Positions 27,101 through 50,668 of a stretch of 64,000 nucleotides of DNA are shown piece by piece. The translations under genes and the position numbers were made by a program. The notes beneath the pieces are model-generated. The model did not search any database, had not been told where the DNA came from, and saw only the letters and a program-made list of their open reading frames with translations. The DNA comes from Watersipora subatra. Taxonomy: Eukaryota > Bryozoa > Gymnolaemata > Cheilostomatida > Watersiporidae. The stretch's first letter is position 1. Each line of letters opens with the position of its first letter. The stretch covers positions 47,231,196 to 47,295,195 of the forward strand of contig NC_088708.1 of assembly GCF_963576615.1 (NCBI RefSeq). Reading direction: 5' to 3'.

Positions 27101-30100
27101 ACAGTGAACAGATGCATGGTCACATGATGGGTACAGACAATAGATACATGGTCACATGATGGTACAGTGAACAGATGCATGGCGACATGATGGGTACAGA
27201 CAATAGATACATGGTCACATGATGGTACAATGAACAGATAATTGGTTACATAAAAATTTTTGTTACAAACATCCCATCCATAAAAACTGATGCTGAATAC
27301 CTCTGAACTTTTAATTTGAATAAAATATAGAAATCAAATTTACAAGAACACATATTTAAACCTACTACTAACAAAAAAGAAAAAATGTGACATAGAGAGG
27401 CATAGGTACCCACCCTGGTTCTCCTTGTACTTTTTTAAAGCCTCTAAAGCCTTGTGTGAAATCGAAGCAACTGAGTCTTGCGGCTCGCAGATGACTCTGA
27501 TGTCATAGTGTTTCTCATAGAACTGCTGCCGGTATTTGAGAATCGTCCGCATGTCTTGGCCTGCACAAATCCTAGTTTCGTAATTAACATTCCATTCTAA
27601 CATATTCCTTATCAACATATTCAACAAGAAATTTGGGCATAAAGTTGTTAACTCATACCACTGAGCTACCATATAAAAATAAAATTGCCGTTATGCAGAG
27701 GCCAAAGTGAGACAACTAAAGCATGCATCAGGGTGAGAGAGCAGCTCATCGCCATCCTATCTTCATAGCTAAATAAATTCAACAAAACTCCCATATATAC
27801 CTGTAATGCTGATCAAATTAATATTTGCCGACTATTAAATTTAACTCCAACATTCATAGCAGACATGATTCTCCTTTTTATTGCACCCAAATTCATTGTT
27901 CTTCAGAAAACTAATCAATAAAAGCAGAAAATTCCAACCCTATTTGATCTTGATTGTGGCCTTTTTTTGAGAAAACAGAATAACCACAAGTTGGGCCCTC
28001 TGCAGCAGTTAAATTGGATGTAATATCAAATCGCCAGATATCAACATGCATATTATAACAGACAAAAGTATGAAGTTCACCAAACTCTTGTGTTTCGTGT
28101 CCAAATGACAGGTTGTCATGAAATAAGAGTAAATAGTAGAGCTGAGTGAAAGGTGGATGGCATAGTAACTTACCCTTTTCCTGGCCCTCAGTACTAGTAA
28201 CTTACCCTCTTCCTGGCCCAAAATACTAGTAACTTACCCTCTTCCTGGCACACAATATGTGCAACTTACCCTCTTTCTGGCCCACAATACGTGCAACTTA
28301 CCCTCTTTCTGGCCCACAATACGTGCAACTTACCCTCTTCCTGACCCACAATACGTGCAACTTTCATCCTTGCCAGTCTCTCCAGTATGTCTTCATCAAG
28401 TACATCCAGGTAGACCAAGGTGCCTAAACCAGGTACAAAAACTAAATATTTTAACAGTGAAACAGCAGAAGATGAGTATAAATGATGAAATAATTAATAA
28501 AAGACAAAATAAAATATTCCCAAGGACTTTCGGCAGCCAAAACTACCAAGTAAATATGTCAGAATGAAGCAACATCCACTTCGTTTTATTTTGATTCAGA
28601 TGACAAATCTCTTGAGAATAGATCTGCCAAATAATTTGTATATAGAATGAATGCAGTTGTAAATGACTAAAAATTTCTCCAGGCTAACAATGGAGGAAAA
28701 AATAGTTTACCTTGCTTGAAGAGGAAAAGATGACAACTTTAACAGTTATGTTGGAAGTTGGAAAAGACAACAAATTTTAGCAAGGATTAGTTCAGTTTAC
28801 TTTAAGAGCCAAAGAGTGATGAATTTAACAGTTACATGACGTTGTAGAGAAATTATCCATCATGTTCATTCTTTCAAGATCTTAACAGCAATAGAAACAA
28901 GGTGAATATGGCATCATGCAAAATGCTTCAAGCTCTTTAAAAGTAGATGTGATGTGTTTAGATTGAATAAAATTTTATTTTTTTGTAGAAGCGCTAACAG
29001 GAAGGTTTATTCAAGTTACACATTATGTTGAAAATATTGGCGCAGATTATTTATATTTATTTTTTAAATAATTACAAAATAAACTTTAACCTCGTCTGCT
29101 ACCGTTGACTATTTCTCAGACTAACATTTGAAAAGGTAAACAATGGTAGAACTGACCAAGCTTCCGGGCGTGAGACATTGCATCATCATTCATAGGTTGC
29201 GAGCCCGTCAGAGAAATTATAGAATCTGATGTTTTGAATGTCATAAATGCTTTCGCTTCGAGCTCCAGAAACCTCTTTCCACCAACTTCTGCTAACTGAA
29301 ATTTATTAAGAAAGATGCTAGAAAGTACTGTCGCAAGTTTCTTCTAATGTTTAAAATATATTTATGTGTTTTAAAGGTGTTCCTACTTTTAGGTCCGGTA
29401 AGGTGACCAGGTATTTTTCCCAGGTGCCCTAGTTGATGTTAAAGAGCAATTTATGGTCTCTAAAGATGTTCATAGTTAATGCTATATTTGGGCAATTGAA
29501 GCCGTCTAAAATATATTTAGTTAGTGCTAAAAATCAATTTGCTAAAGTCAAACCTAGCTAATTTTGTAGAGTAACTCATACACTTTAAAGGTTTGTTTAG
29601 ATTCTGAATCATTGATGGTCTAAACTTGTGCACAGTTAAAACTCAGCATGGCAATGTTAACAAATTAAATGCAAACAATTAACTTCAAGATGTCTCCTTA
29701 CTTTGACATTATGAGAATGAGTTGAACATAAAATGAACAAATTATAAGGTTTTGAACATACCACTACATTGCTATAAATCCCAAGTCATAAAGCATTATT
29801 TATGTAAAACTAGAGATCAAATATTGCATATCTATTTTCTCAGTTTCAATAAGGCTATTTTGTAACTTATGAGACCTTTTCAGCAACAGACATCTGCCAA
29901 GTCGGCTCCAAGAGGTGGTCATCTACATCGAAGACTTTCATATCAAGTTCTTCTGCGATTTGTTGCGCTATGGTTGTCTTTCCAGCTCCAGGGCTTCCAA
30001 GTAGCAAAATGTTATTCTACAGAACACGTTATGAGGCGTGCCAGAACATCAAACTTCAGGCATCTTGAAGAGGCGCTCAAGTATTAGTAAAATCATAGTG

Positions 30101-30385
30101 TATTGGAAGAAAGTATATGAGATGAAGACTTATAATAGCATATCAGAGGATTAAAATGAAACACAGAAAACCAACCTTGCAAAAAAGTAATAGTTAAGGT
30201 AAATAACTCACATCACGCCTGTTTTGGGTAGTTTTGAGAAAGGTCTTATGAGTGGAATAGAGGGCTGAGCTTGTTGGATGATTTGAACAATGATGATGAA
30301 CAGGTTCATAGCTCAACAACCAACTTCTTTTTGGCAGAGAAAAACATGCAGAGTATAGCACTCTCCGTTTAAATAATCTCAGCAT
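12129..30385 (-). CDS. THNSL1: Threonine synthase-like 1 (shikimate kinase-like + PLP threonine synthase-like), 15 exons
   Basis: Coding exons in transcript order: 30385-30212, 30016-29876, 29295-29157, 28423-28334, 27560-27414, 25241-25030, 22752-22553, 20837-20767, 18499-18401, 18290-18188, 17019-16854, 14893-14792, 14477-14322, 13179-13089, 12436-12129. All junctions keep frame: 2,199 nt, 732 aa, close to the vertebrate length as I remember it. The Arg/Lys-rich N-terminus (MLRLFKRRVLYSACF) suggests a mitochondrial presequence. Residues 65-72 are the P-loop GSPGAGKT of the shikimate kinase-like domain. The threonine synthase-like part carries LFHGPTASFKD (probable PLP lysine K345), LVATSGDTGG, SANSIN-like 459-465 and PTGNFGN (500-506). 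Animals lack the threonine pathway, so the physiological reaction is uncertain. An in-frame TAG lies upstream of the ATG. A TTTTTTGCAG acceptor at 30,482 suggests a separate 5' UTR exon. Exon 8 uses a weak donor A|GTTGGT. Exon 4's donor is repeated (28,160-28,345). Confidence 0.93.
13410..14312. mobile_element. Pogo/Tigger-like non-autonomous element with internal minisatellite (THNSL1 intron)
   Basis: Left end ACAGTCATACCTCAACATAC with further TTTGAGATAC/ACGAG motifs. The right end is the inverse of ACCGTCATACTTCGACGTAT, next to TA. Subterminal TTGACATACAAGCTC-type repeats near 14,245 mirror the left side. This matches the style of pogo/Tigger termini. No transposase frame. Contains the 27-bp array 13,867-14,055. 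Lies in the intron between THNSL1 exons 13 and 14. Confidence 0.55.
13867..14055. repeat. 27-bp minisatellite, seven identical copies
   Basis: Unit GTCTCACTCTTTAGGCAGTG plus CTATACA, seven perfect copies with no visible variants. Because 27 is divisible by three, translated frames through it look like protein repeats (QSHSLGSAI or VSLFRQCYT). It lies in an intron and inside a transposon-like element, so these are not coding. Confidence 0.95.
17450..17745 (-). repeat. Inverted copy of the CCCGG...TAATAAAA repeat (THNSL1 intron)
   Basis: The diagnostic head appears in reverse complement at about 17,693-17,730 (TTATTACCCAGGCAACATTG, GGGCATTCAGCTAAT). The distal part resembles 47,880-48,180 reversed (TTATTGTAATCGTAGCAAAA, CCATTACTTGCTAATTATTT). 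Palindromic TATATAGCTA sequence follows to about 17,850. Confidence 0.6.
18905..19795. mobile_element. Long-TIR (foldback) DNA element in THNSL1 intron
   Basis: About 150-170 bp at the left (AGGTTGACTTGCAACAAAAT, then TTCACATTACAGTTATTTGG, TTGTAGGTGCAAAATATG) recur inverted at 19,625-19,795 with scattered differences. The centre (about 19,075-19,620) is unique and has no transposase. Structure fits a foldback or MITE-type DNA transposon. Superfamily not assigned. It lies in the intron between exons 8 and 9. Confidence 0.7.
19951..20315. repeat. 40-bp minisatellite, nine nearly identical copies
   Basis: Unit starts CAGCCATGTCATTAGATGAT and repeats at exactly 40-bp spacing nine times. The only variant I see is GAGCC for CAGCC in the first copy. 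The homogeneity implies recent expansion. It lies in the intron between THNSL1 exons 8 and 9. Confidence 0.95.
21016..21235 (+). repeat. SINE-like repeat (THNSL1 intron)
   Basis: Same block order as 3,329-3,565: GATGCACTGTGAGAGATTGC, a CACAATTACTGCCAAATAGT block, a B-box-like GGTTTGAATC, GATGCAATCTTTTTTCTCAA and a CTCTTATTATAGTAAAATT end. Confidence 0.6.
22065..22490 (-). mobile_element. Fragment of non-LTR retrotransposon RT C-terminus (THNSL1 intron)
   Basis: The minus-strand open frame contains LLQKSILRLVYHRSRIPAYH followed by SLNILHYYKLARFCI. This is the pattern downstream of the RT domain in CR1/L2/Jockey-type elements (Q-K-x-x-x-R, then a short 'LNI...YK' segment). There is no catalytic RT core, so it is a 5'-truncated fragment. 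It lies in the intron between exons 7 and 8. Confidence 0.5.
23510..23565. repeat. Imperfect palindrome (hairpin)
   Basis: Arms of about 24 bp built on GTTTATTCC...AATCACTTCACC and its inverse GGTGAAGTGATT...GGAATAAAC, with a spacer of about 7 bp. In a THNSL1 intron. Confidence 0.8.
24453..24775. repeat. 22-bp degenerate minisatellite
   Basis: Unit CTATAAACCTACACTGTACC plus TA, with variants (TAGC for TACC, ACATT for ACACT), about 14 units decaying toward 24,775. In the intron between THNSL1 exons 6 and 7. Confidence 0.9.
26018..26402. repeat. Repeat element with AAATCATGATTT termini
   Basis: One end carries AAAAAATCATGATTTTTTTT and the other TTAAATCATGATTTAAATCA, so the ends are palindromic and inverted to each other. 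The interior is unique. This resembles a known class of small interspersed elements with ATGATTTAAATC termini, but I cannot name it. Just upstream, 25,860-25,995 ends in a (GAT)n run that looks like the 3' tail of a LINE or SINE. Confidence 0.45.
26490..27240. repeat. 31-bp minisatellite, about 24 copies
   Basis: Unit ATGCATGGTCACATGATGGT plus ACAGTGAACAG. Variants such as GACGGT, GGTCAAG, AATAGATAC and GGCGACATG are scattered along the array, so it is older than the 27-bp and 40-bp arrays. In the intron between THNSL1 exons 5 and 6. Confidence 0.95.
28160..28345 (-). repeat. 32-bp array duplicating the THNSL1 exon 4 end and its 5' splice site
   Basis: On the minus strand, exon 4 ends ...GGTCAGGAAGAGG followed by GTAAGTTGCA. 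Six GTAAGT donors occur at exactly 32-bp spacing: plus-strand complements at 28328-28333, 28296-28301, 28264-28269, 28232-28237, 28200-28205 and 28168-28173. Each is preceded by a GCCAGRAARAGG-like copy of the exon end. Only the first donor joins exon 5 in frame (GAG G + GC CAA). Donors 2 and 3 shift the frame, and read-through meets TAA inside the third donor. The unit spans coding and intronic sequence. Confidence 0.92.
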
Positions 30386-30481
30386 TGTATGAGCTATGTC
30401 CACAGACACTGATCCAGAGAAATATATCTGCGGTGGGCATGAAGTTTCGCTCTGTTTGCTGTACTACAGTTCCTCAGCAAT

Positions 30482-31149
30482 CTGCAAAAAAAGTAAACGT
30501 ATTAAAAAAGACATGACATTCTAATAAACCTTACATTGTAACAGCGTGTAACGTCTTTCATGGTTTTTGTCCTCATTTCTTACTGGACAGCCTACAAGTT
30601 TTCAACTCATTTCAACCTATGTAATATGAACAAAGTGAATACAATCTTACAATTATAACGAAAATATCATTATTAGCTTACTCATCTTAGCAGAGAAACA
30701 TATTTTAAACCCTATGAGTCACATCATTTATTTGATTTTAGTGGCTAACTGCTGTCCTTTTCTTTTTTTTCTTTTTTTTTTATTGTTTGATTTTATGATT
30801 CTTTACGGCATAATTTGAAAAACATACCTGTCTGAAATGGAATTATTGCCAATATGTAGTATGAAGTATGTGTTTGTTGTACGTTCAGTTATAGCGATGA
30901 AAAACGCTAACGAAAAAACCATTTCGCACTGGAATTGAATTGAAAAACTCCAGATATGCCGACAAACGCGCTAACAACTACACCACGCAGCCACCATGTC
31001 ATACTATGGAATAATTGTGTACCTACTTATTACAACTGTCAGTTTTTAAGGGTGATTGGTTAAAATATGCACACTTCACGCTTCATTTAGCACGGTTGAA
31101 CTAATAGAAGAGAAATACATGCCCAGACTTCTCCAAAATGTTATAAATG
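30482..31149. promoter_or_regulatory. Probable 5' region of THNSL1
   Basis: This lies upstream of the THNSL1 start exon on the minus strand. A pyrimidine-rich stretch ending TTTTTTGCAG abuts 30,481, which implies an upstream non-coding exon somewhere here or further right. I could not place the promoter. Poly-T/C runs occur at about 30,760-30,785. Confidence 0.35.
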
Positions 31150-31590
31150 TATGCATACTAATGAACGACCAGCGTGGCGCGGGCAATAAAATAATTACCC
31201 AATGGATTTGAGTAACTTACCTGGTAAGCTAGTAACTTAAGCTAGTCTAAATCTTTACTATAATAATAACCGTGAAGCCAGCTTGATGTTAGATCTAATG
31301 ACGTTACACGCAATGACGTTACCGTAACTTCAAGCTGGTCAATAGTAATTTCGCAAGCTGTATAAATATGTGCCCTATTATGCCATAGTACGCAAGGATA
31401 CCGTAGTGTTTTGGGTTACATTACCAGTCTGCAGACCTAGAAACTACGAGCTCAAATCCAGTACAAAATGAATTTTTCATTTTTAAAACTATCATTATAA
31501 CTGGACAGACGAATGACAGACAAACACTGAGATTTATATAGTAGATAAACTAGCCGGATGCCCGACGTTACACGGGTATTAAAAACAGTC
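31150..31590 (+). repeat. SINE-like composite repeat
   Basis: Contains AGCTAGTCTAAATCTTTACT near the left. A tRNA-like part follows around 31,400-31,460 (B-box-like GAGCTCAAATCC), then a tail ATAACTGGACAGACGAATGA and AACACTGAGATTTATATAGT, ending with CCCGACGTTACACGGGTATT. The left block and tail recur at 39,130-39,600, and parts at 44,490-44,690 and 48,720-48,785. Confidence 0.6.
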
Positions 31591-32084
31591 TATAAACAGT
31601 GGCAGGTAATGTAGCTGCCATTGGCTAATTTGAGTAAGCTAGTACAGTATAAGTAATGCTAAGCTTACTAATAAGAGCTGTGAAAGCAAACTTTAGTGGC
31701 GTCGCGCGTAACACAGAGCCACTATGCGTGTTTTAACCCAGATAACGACTATCTGCTCAATGAATCCATTGTATCTTGTGTAGCTTAACAGGTTACCTTG
31801 TCGCCTTGTGAACAGGAGGTCCCCAGATCAAATTCTCGGGAATACAGATTTTTGTTGCTAGGTTTTAATCACTTAAACTGGACATATGGTGTACGAAAAA
31901 CAAACACTGATATTTCTATATATAAATATAGCATAAACTTATAGCACACCCAGAAATAAGCCAACACCTTCATTTAAAAATTGGAATAGTAAATGGCGGG
32001 ATATGATAAATGTGGGATATGATGACAAAAAATAAATTTTCCTCCAAAAACTTTTTTATTACCCGCCATTCAGCTAATATAGCA

Positions 32085-32160
32085 GTGTATATATATACAT
32101 ATATATATACATAGATATGCATATATATATATATGTATATATATTATATAGGCAATATTT
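32085..32160. repeat. AT microsatellite
   Basis: Alternating TATATA/CATATA runs around 32,085-32,155, directly after an inverted fragment of the TTATTACCCG repeat head at 32,056. Confidence 0.85.
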
Positions 32161-32364
32161 ACAGTCTCTCGCGTAAAATTGCTCAATGATAAAATAGAGC
32201 AATGTAAAATTAATTAATTTTAATTTTGTACCTATATATATATTTTTCAAAGTATGTGTGTCCCTCCAGCTAGAGCTATTATTAGAATAACTGTAGCTAG
32301 ACAACGTCGACGCAATGCCATGCCGTCATTAGAAGCCTAGCGCTTATTAACTAGCATACTAGAA

Positions 32365-32530
32365 TTTTCCATTGGCAATGTGCCAGGCTATTAGCAAGCT
32401 GTAGGAAACTCTCCTTACTTGTCATTGTTTATAAGTTGATTTTTAATACCATTTTCTATTGGCACTGTACCAGGCTGATAGCAAGTGGTAGGCAACTCTC
32501 ATCACTTCTCATTGTTTTTCATTTTTCATA
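32365..32530. repeat. Two-copy tandem duplication (about 87 bp)
   Basis: TTTTCCATTGGCAATGTGCC (32,365) and TTTTCTATTGGCACTGTACC (32,452) start two collinear, diverged units that share AGGCT, TAGCAAG, TAGG and CTCATTGTTT blocks. Confidence 0.8.
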
Positions 32531-33159
32531 CCAGGTCAACACCTGGAGGCCCAGCTAGTATATTTATACATATATATAAAAACAAGACAAGTTATAAAGC
32601 GACTAAAATTTATTGCACTGCAATATTGTTTCGTATTGTTTACAGTAAAATCGAAAGCACAGCTTCAAATCTGAGCAAACCACACTCGTCAGGTGCTAAA
32701 ACCATACTAAGTTAATGCAGTTGTACATATCAGCTACCAAGAGTCAAGCCTGGTTTACACAAATTATGTGTTATTACACAGTAAATGTTTCCTTCTGTCT
32801 GCAAGCACTGATCAGCTCATTTCTGGTGTTAAGAGTGCCAAGAGAGTTGTTGCAAATTATAATATGCTTCTCAGCCAGGCAAAGATTACATTGCTTGCTT
32901 GTTGCAGAGTATGGCTTTGCCTTTCTTATCACTTTCCAGCTTGGATCGTACCTCTCTCCTGCATCTTTCAGGCTCCATATAAATTGGCTTAACGGCGTAA
33001 CATTCCTTTTATTCTCATTTCTAAAAGAGCTCATATGATTGTGTATCTATTTTTGAATGTACCAGCTGTTATACCAACACACGTTTCTTGTGTGTTACGC
33101 TGTGTTTTTACGGTGGCCTGGTATATAACTGATTCAACCAGACATTCTCCTTCAAGGGG

Positions 33160-33297
33160 ACACTGACTTTCACCTGCTCCACATTTGCATCTTCTTTCAT
33201 TCTCATCTTCATTTGCAGAAGATGAGAATCATCTTTCATTCTCATGAAGAAAAGAATGAAAGAAGATGCGACTGTAGAGCAGGTGAAAATCAGTGTT
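33160..33297. repeat. Imperfect inverted repeat, arms about 42 bp
   Basis: Left arm ACTGACTTTCACCTGCTCCA...CTTCTTTCATTCT. The right arm is its inverse, AGAATGAAAGAAGATGC...GAGCAGGTGAAAATCAGT. Smaller nested repeats of the same TTTCATTCTCAT motif lie between them. Confidence 0.8.
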
Positions 33298-33660
33298 AAC
33301 TTATTCCTGTTCTTCTAATATAAATAAGCCCTCTAGCATTTTGGCAGTTTAGAACTGCGCTGACAAAGATTAGGATGTTCTAGAAACTGTTTGCCTGGTG
33401 CTGAACATGTCTCCTTAGCAGAAACATGGCTCATCGCCATCTTAAAAGGCTAAAAGGAGGTGGTCGCAAACACGTGATTATCATAGTCCATCTGCTAGAG
33501 GACAATCTGCGACACAGATGGGACCTGCCTTATACCCTACACATTATTGCGAAGTGGGCTAGCACTTCTAGAATTTACCTGCTAGGTATTGAAAAATTGC
33601 TGGCCAGTAATTACAGCAAACTTCATCCATGAAGGTTTAAAAAACTTATGGAGTTACTAG

Positions 33661-33842
33661 CATGCTTGCCAACCCAAGAGTGGGGCAATGCTTGAGATTT
33701 GGTTTTGGGGCAATTGATGTATCAATGATAGTATCTATATATAAAATTGTGGAAATTGGGGCAAAAATCTCACGCATTTCCACTTTTTCTTTGGTGTGAT
33801 TGCGTGAGTTTCACGCCCAATGCGTGAGAATTGGCAGGCCTG
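33661..33842. mobile_element. 182-bp hAT-like MITE with 8-bp TSD
   Basis: Flanked on both sides by GTTACTAG (33,653-33,660 and 33,843-33,850). Ends CATGCTTGCCAA and the inverse of CAGGCCTGCCAA form an imperfect TIR. The right half contains CTCACGC / GCGTGAG inverted motifs. An 8-bp duplication fits hAT. The CACGCAATTGG-type sequence is familiar from dispersed repeats of several invertebrates, from memory only. Confidence 0.75.
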
Positions 33843-33850
33843 GTTACTAG

Positions 33851-36800
33851 ATTGTAGCTAGTAGTGCCGGCCGGCAGAATCGTTAGCCTCGGCAAAACTA
33901 TAGCCGTGATGGATATGCTTTTACGAAATGTGATACCAGAACACCTGTTAAATTACCTTATCTTCAATATTATTAGCTCAAGAGTTATTGCAGTGCTAGT
34001 GAGAAAGATACAATGCACATCACTAACAATCTGGAGATACTCTCAGAAGTTCAGGAATAGCAACTCCCTATTCAAAGGAGCTATAAGTTATCAGGTTATT
34101 CATACTTGCTATATCATTGAAGCGATGAGAATAAACCCTAATTTTAAATTTATTGAGCATACTGAACACTAAAGAATTTTCAGTGAGATGTATGCATACA
34201 GTTGCAAACATAATGCGACAGCTAGTAGACTTGTGCAAGGACCCTGCAAGGCATGCCTTGGCGGTAGTATTGCGCATCCCATGCGACTATGTTTATCATT
34301 GCTTAATATGTAGGTACAATCGCCTTGGCCAAAATACAAGTCGACAAAAAACGTCGACTTCACTTCGTCCGAACCATTCTTTCTCTGAAACACCAAGCTA
34401 GTAATGTCGACGATCTATCAAATGAGAGTTGGACCAACTTGTTACAAAAGCGTTAAAAAACCAGTAAACTTTTTCAGCTAATCAAACGTCATGTAATAGC
34501 GAAGCTAGTTTCTCTATTTCAAGATATACGAAAATGAAGTTAGATTACGTTTAGTCGAAACGACGAAAGGTTTTTTACAAAATCGAACTTTTTACGATTG
34601 TAAACAAAACTACCATTTTAAGATAGCTACCGAATAGTATCATACGAACATTGTATTTTTAGAGTTAGCTTTATTTGGTTTTTGTAACCAATTTTATTGT
34701 CAGTATATGTATTTATAAAAGACTGTTCTCGAATGTTGAACAAACAAATAACCGTTATATATATCAGGGCCGTATTGTTCTATGCGGCAGCCTCTGCTGT
34801 GCAGAGGCAAAATTTCAGCAACCATAACGGCCAAACGGTGATTTTCTTGTTGTTTAGTGTCGACAATGTTCGGACGAAAGGTGCGAACGTATCGTGCACC
34901 GCCCGTTTTCAGAATATTACTTAGTGGTTGCAAACCTAGCGAATCCATTTCGACAACATTGTTTACTGCTCAGACTTCGGTTTTGTCCGTTCTGGATTCA
35001 CATATTTAATGATAATGATCAAGTTTTAATGCGCTAGACGCTGTTGAACTGACGAAGAGTTTTGATTTTGACGACTACCATAAATTCTAGACTTCTAAAA
35101 CATATACTTTTACTTAAGATCATCATTTTGATAGTTATGGGAAGGCAATTACTTACGGGATCGTGTAGAATAATTCTTGGTTGGCTTTACTAGCCTTATT
35201 GCAGTTTTACGAAATATTTTGACGATAGTCACTTGGCTGATTACAATTTGCAAAAGATGTTTGAAATGTTTTCTTTATTATTATATTTTTTATATCGACG
35301 CTGCGTGAAGCAGACGTGTTTAGAACTATCTTGAAACTTTCAAGAAAAAAAGAAATTTGCCGCGAGCTTTCTTCTTACTGCTCATATATCGAGTATGCCT
35401 GCTAATTCTTTTACTTTCTTTACGTAAAAACATCTACTTCATTGCATGGAATTCAACTCAGGATTTTCTGAGACTGCATACATGTAACAGCCGATTTAAA
35501 CCTTTCGTAATTTTGTGTTTTTCTTTTTTTAATATCTGCTTGACAAGCTCTAGTCACATATTATATGTCTATAATTTGTTTGTTTAGTGAGCTATATTGT
35601 TATTTATTATTGTATGGAAATATTTTTTGTATAGTTTTTATTTTATGCTCACTTGTTGAACCTGTTTATCCTTGGGTAAGGGGGTAGTACCATTAGCACC
35701 AAGCCTGATCACCCAAGGCGTGAGAAGAATCTCTAACTTTGTTAAATTCACAAAATCAACCATCTTCAAATTTAAATAATCTTCAGGATAGAGCTCGTCA
35801 TTCAACATCACGTTGAACTTTGAGTCACTCAGTGACTGGTGCTCTTGTTATAGATCTAGATAGCTCAAATCAGCTTCATTGTTCTAACATTATTTTTTTC
35901 TCAGCAGAATCGCAAACCTTCTAATATTCAATTTTAAATAATCTTTAGTCTTTTATTTATAGATTTGCTTTTTAGAGTTTATTATCAAATCTTAATCAAT
36001 AATCATAATATTTTTCTTTCTTACCCCTGGCACAAGTTTACATACCACATGACATGTATTCAATAATTCGTACGGAAGGTGATACACAGCATTCTTGATG
36101 ATTTTTGAGAAATTTTTATAGTATTATCCTTGCTTGTATAAGTTGCAATAATACAATTAAAACTGCTCTCAGATAAGGTTTCTTGTGTGTGTTCTGTAAA
36201 ATTTTTTTCGATATTCGGGAGGGCGTTGCACCCCTTCCAAACCCGCCCCGCTGGCCGCTCGGGTCTACTGCAGCCCTCACAAGTTGCCTAAGGGTCCTAC
36301 TCAATATATTGGCAGAGGCATCCTAAAAATGAACAATGCAGCCCTGATATATATACGCATGTATATAGTAATACATTTGAATACCTCTGAAGTTTTAGAA
36401 CATTCTTGTGCACTGGAATCTGAAAGTGTTTTATTTGCTTACTACTGTAAAGTTAATGTTTCAGCTTACTGCAGCCTTGTGTTGCTTCTGAATACCTCTG
36501 AGACGATAGGACACTCTAAATCACTTTGTTGCAATCACCTGTTGTCATTGCAAGAAAAATAACCTTGGCCATTAAAGTAGCATATAATCGCTTTAAAGCA
36601 AAGACGTTACGGCTTCCTATCAAATTTTATAACCTAAAACTCCAAAATAACATTGATTTTTTTTACAGTTTTGTATATACTAATTAGGTATCGGCTATAC
36701 TGTTTACACCAGCATTGCTTATCTAATAAGTAGAAAACACTCTGTAATATATCAGAGTGTTTTCTACTTTTAGATATCCCAAAATTACAAATTTTGTTAT

Positions 36801-37716
36801 AGCAATATCTTTAAGCTATGAGTGTTAGGTTCACTATCTCAGGCAAATTTTAAAATTGATGAAGATCCATTGCTCTAAAATATTGGGAGTTACTAAAAGC
36901 ATTTGTAATTTGTTTAAATATACATACTTGTATAGAGTGAGCAACATTAATCGAAAGCAGCTTCAGTAGATATGATAGTGTAATGTGAAATGAACCATCT
37001 TGACGTTGGAATTGCAGTGCCCCATTAATGCAGTATGCCTAAATAACATTTCTTGATGAGATTACCTCATCATGAAAAACATTAGACACTTGCTAACTAG
37101 TCTATGGGGTTACCAACTCAAAAGTTGTGCTATACAATATTTTAATAGAATGTTTAATGTCACATTGGCATGCAAAGAACTTATAGTCCCCAATTTTTTT
37201 TAATTTATTTGTACGCCATGCTAGTTTTTATTTTTGTTGTAAATGTCGTTTCAATTCCAGATTTGTTCTTGTATGTTCATATTGTTGGTTTCCTTGGTTG
37301 AGTTTATTAATTACATACAACTATTGTTAAGATTACATCATTCATTATTATTAGCCCTCAATTTGATGGGCTGAAAAATTCAGATCTATTCAGTTTCAGC
37401 CTTTCTAGTTATTAGTCGTTTTAATCCGCAACTGACTAAACACTCAGAGGTTTCAAGTCTTAAAGAAAGAGGAAAAATGAAAGTATCACTGCCCTATTGG
37501 TCGTCTCCTCAGCAGGCATTTAAATAATTTACTTAAATCAATCAAATGAACTCAGTGGAAAGATCATGTAATAAGCATTGTCTATTATTCGAGGATACTT
37601 GTACTGGAACATTGCAAGTGAAGGATGATTGAAGGCATTTTTCTTAGTTCTATTTGTGAATATGACGGTTTTCTTATGGTTTTATATGTAAATATGACAT
37701 ATTGTTTCAATTGTAG
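33851..37716. other. Intergenic between THNSL1 and KIN17, no exon recognised
   Basis: No conserved protein segment found on either strand. A 17-bp-arm palindrome lies at 36,728-36,769 (AAGTAGAAAACACTCTG and its inverse, 8-bp spacer). The KIN17 5' UTR exon and promoter must lie somewhere in this interval, because the start-codon exon begins after an intron acceptor (TTTCAATTGTAG, 37,715-37,716). Confidence 0.4.
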
Positions 37717-37731
37717 ATATAGCTGACAAAT

Positions 37732-50668
<12,937 letters not shown>

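Noticed and set aside
26490..27240. Possible CRISPR-like array
   Set aside because: Uniform 31-bp tandem units without unique spacers; a eukaryotic minisatellite.
30383..30409. Upstream GTG as the THNSL1 start
   Set aside because: A GTG start is unlikely in an animal nuclear gene. The ATG eight codons on gives a good mitochondrial presequence.
32715..33038. Overlapping open frames on both strands of the intergenic region
   Set aside because: No conserved motif, and coding-like signal on both strands at once argues for chance.
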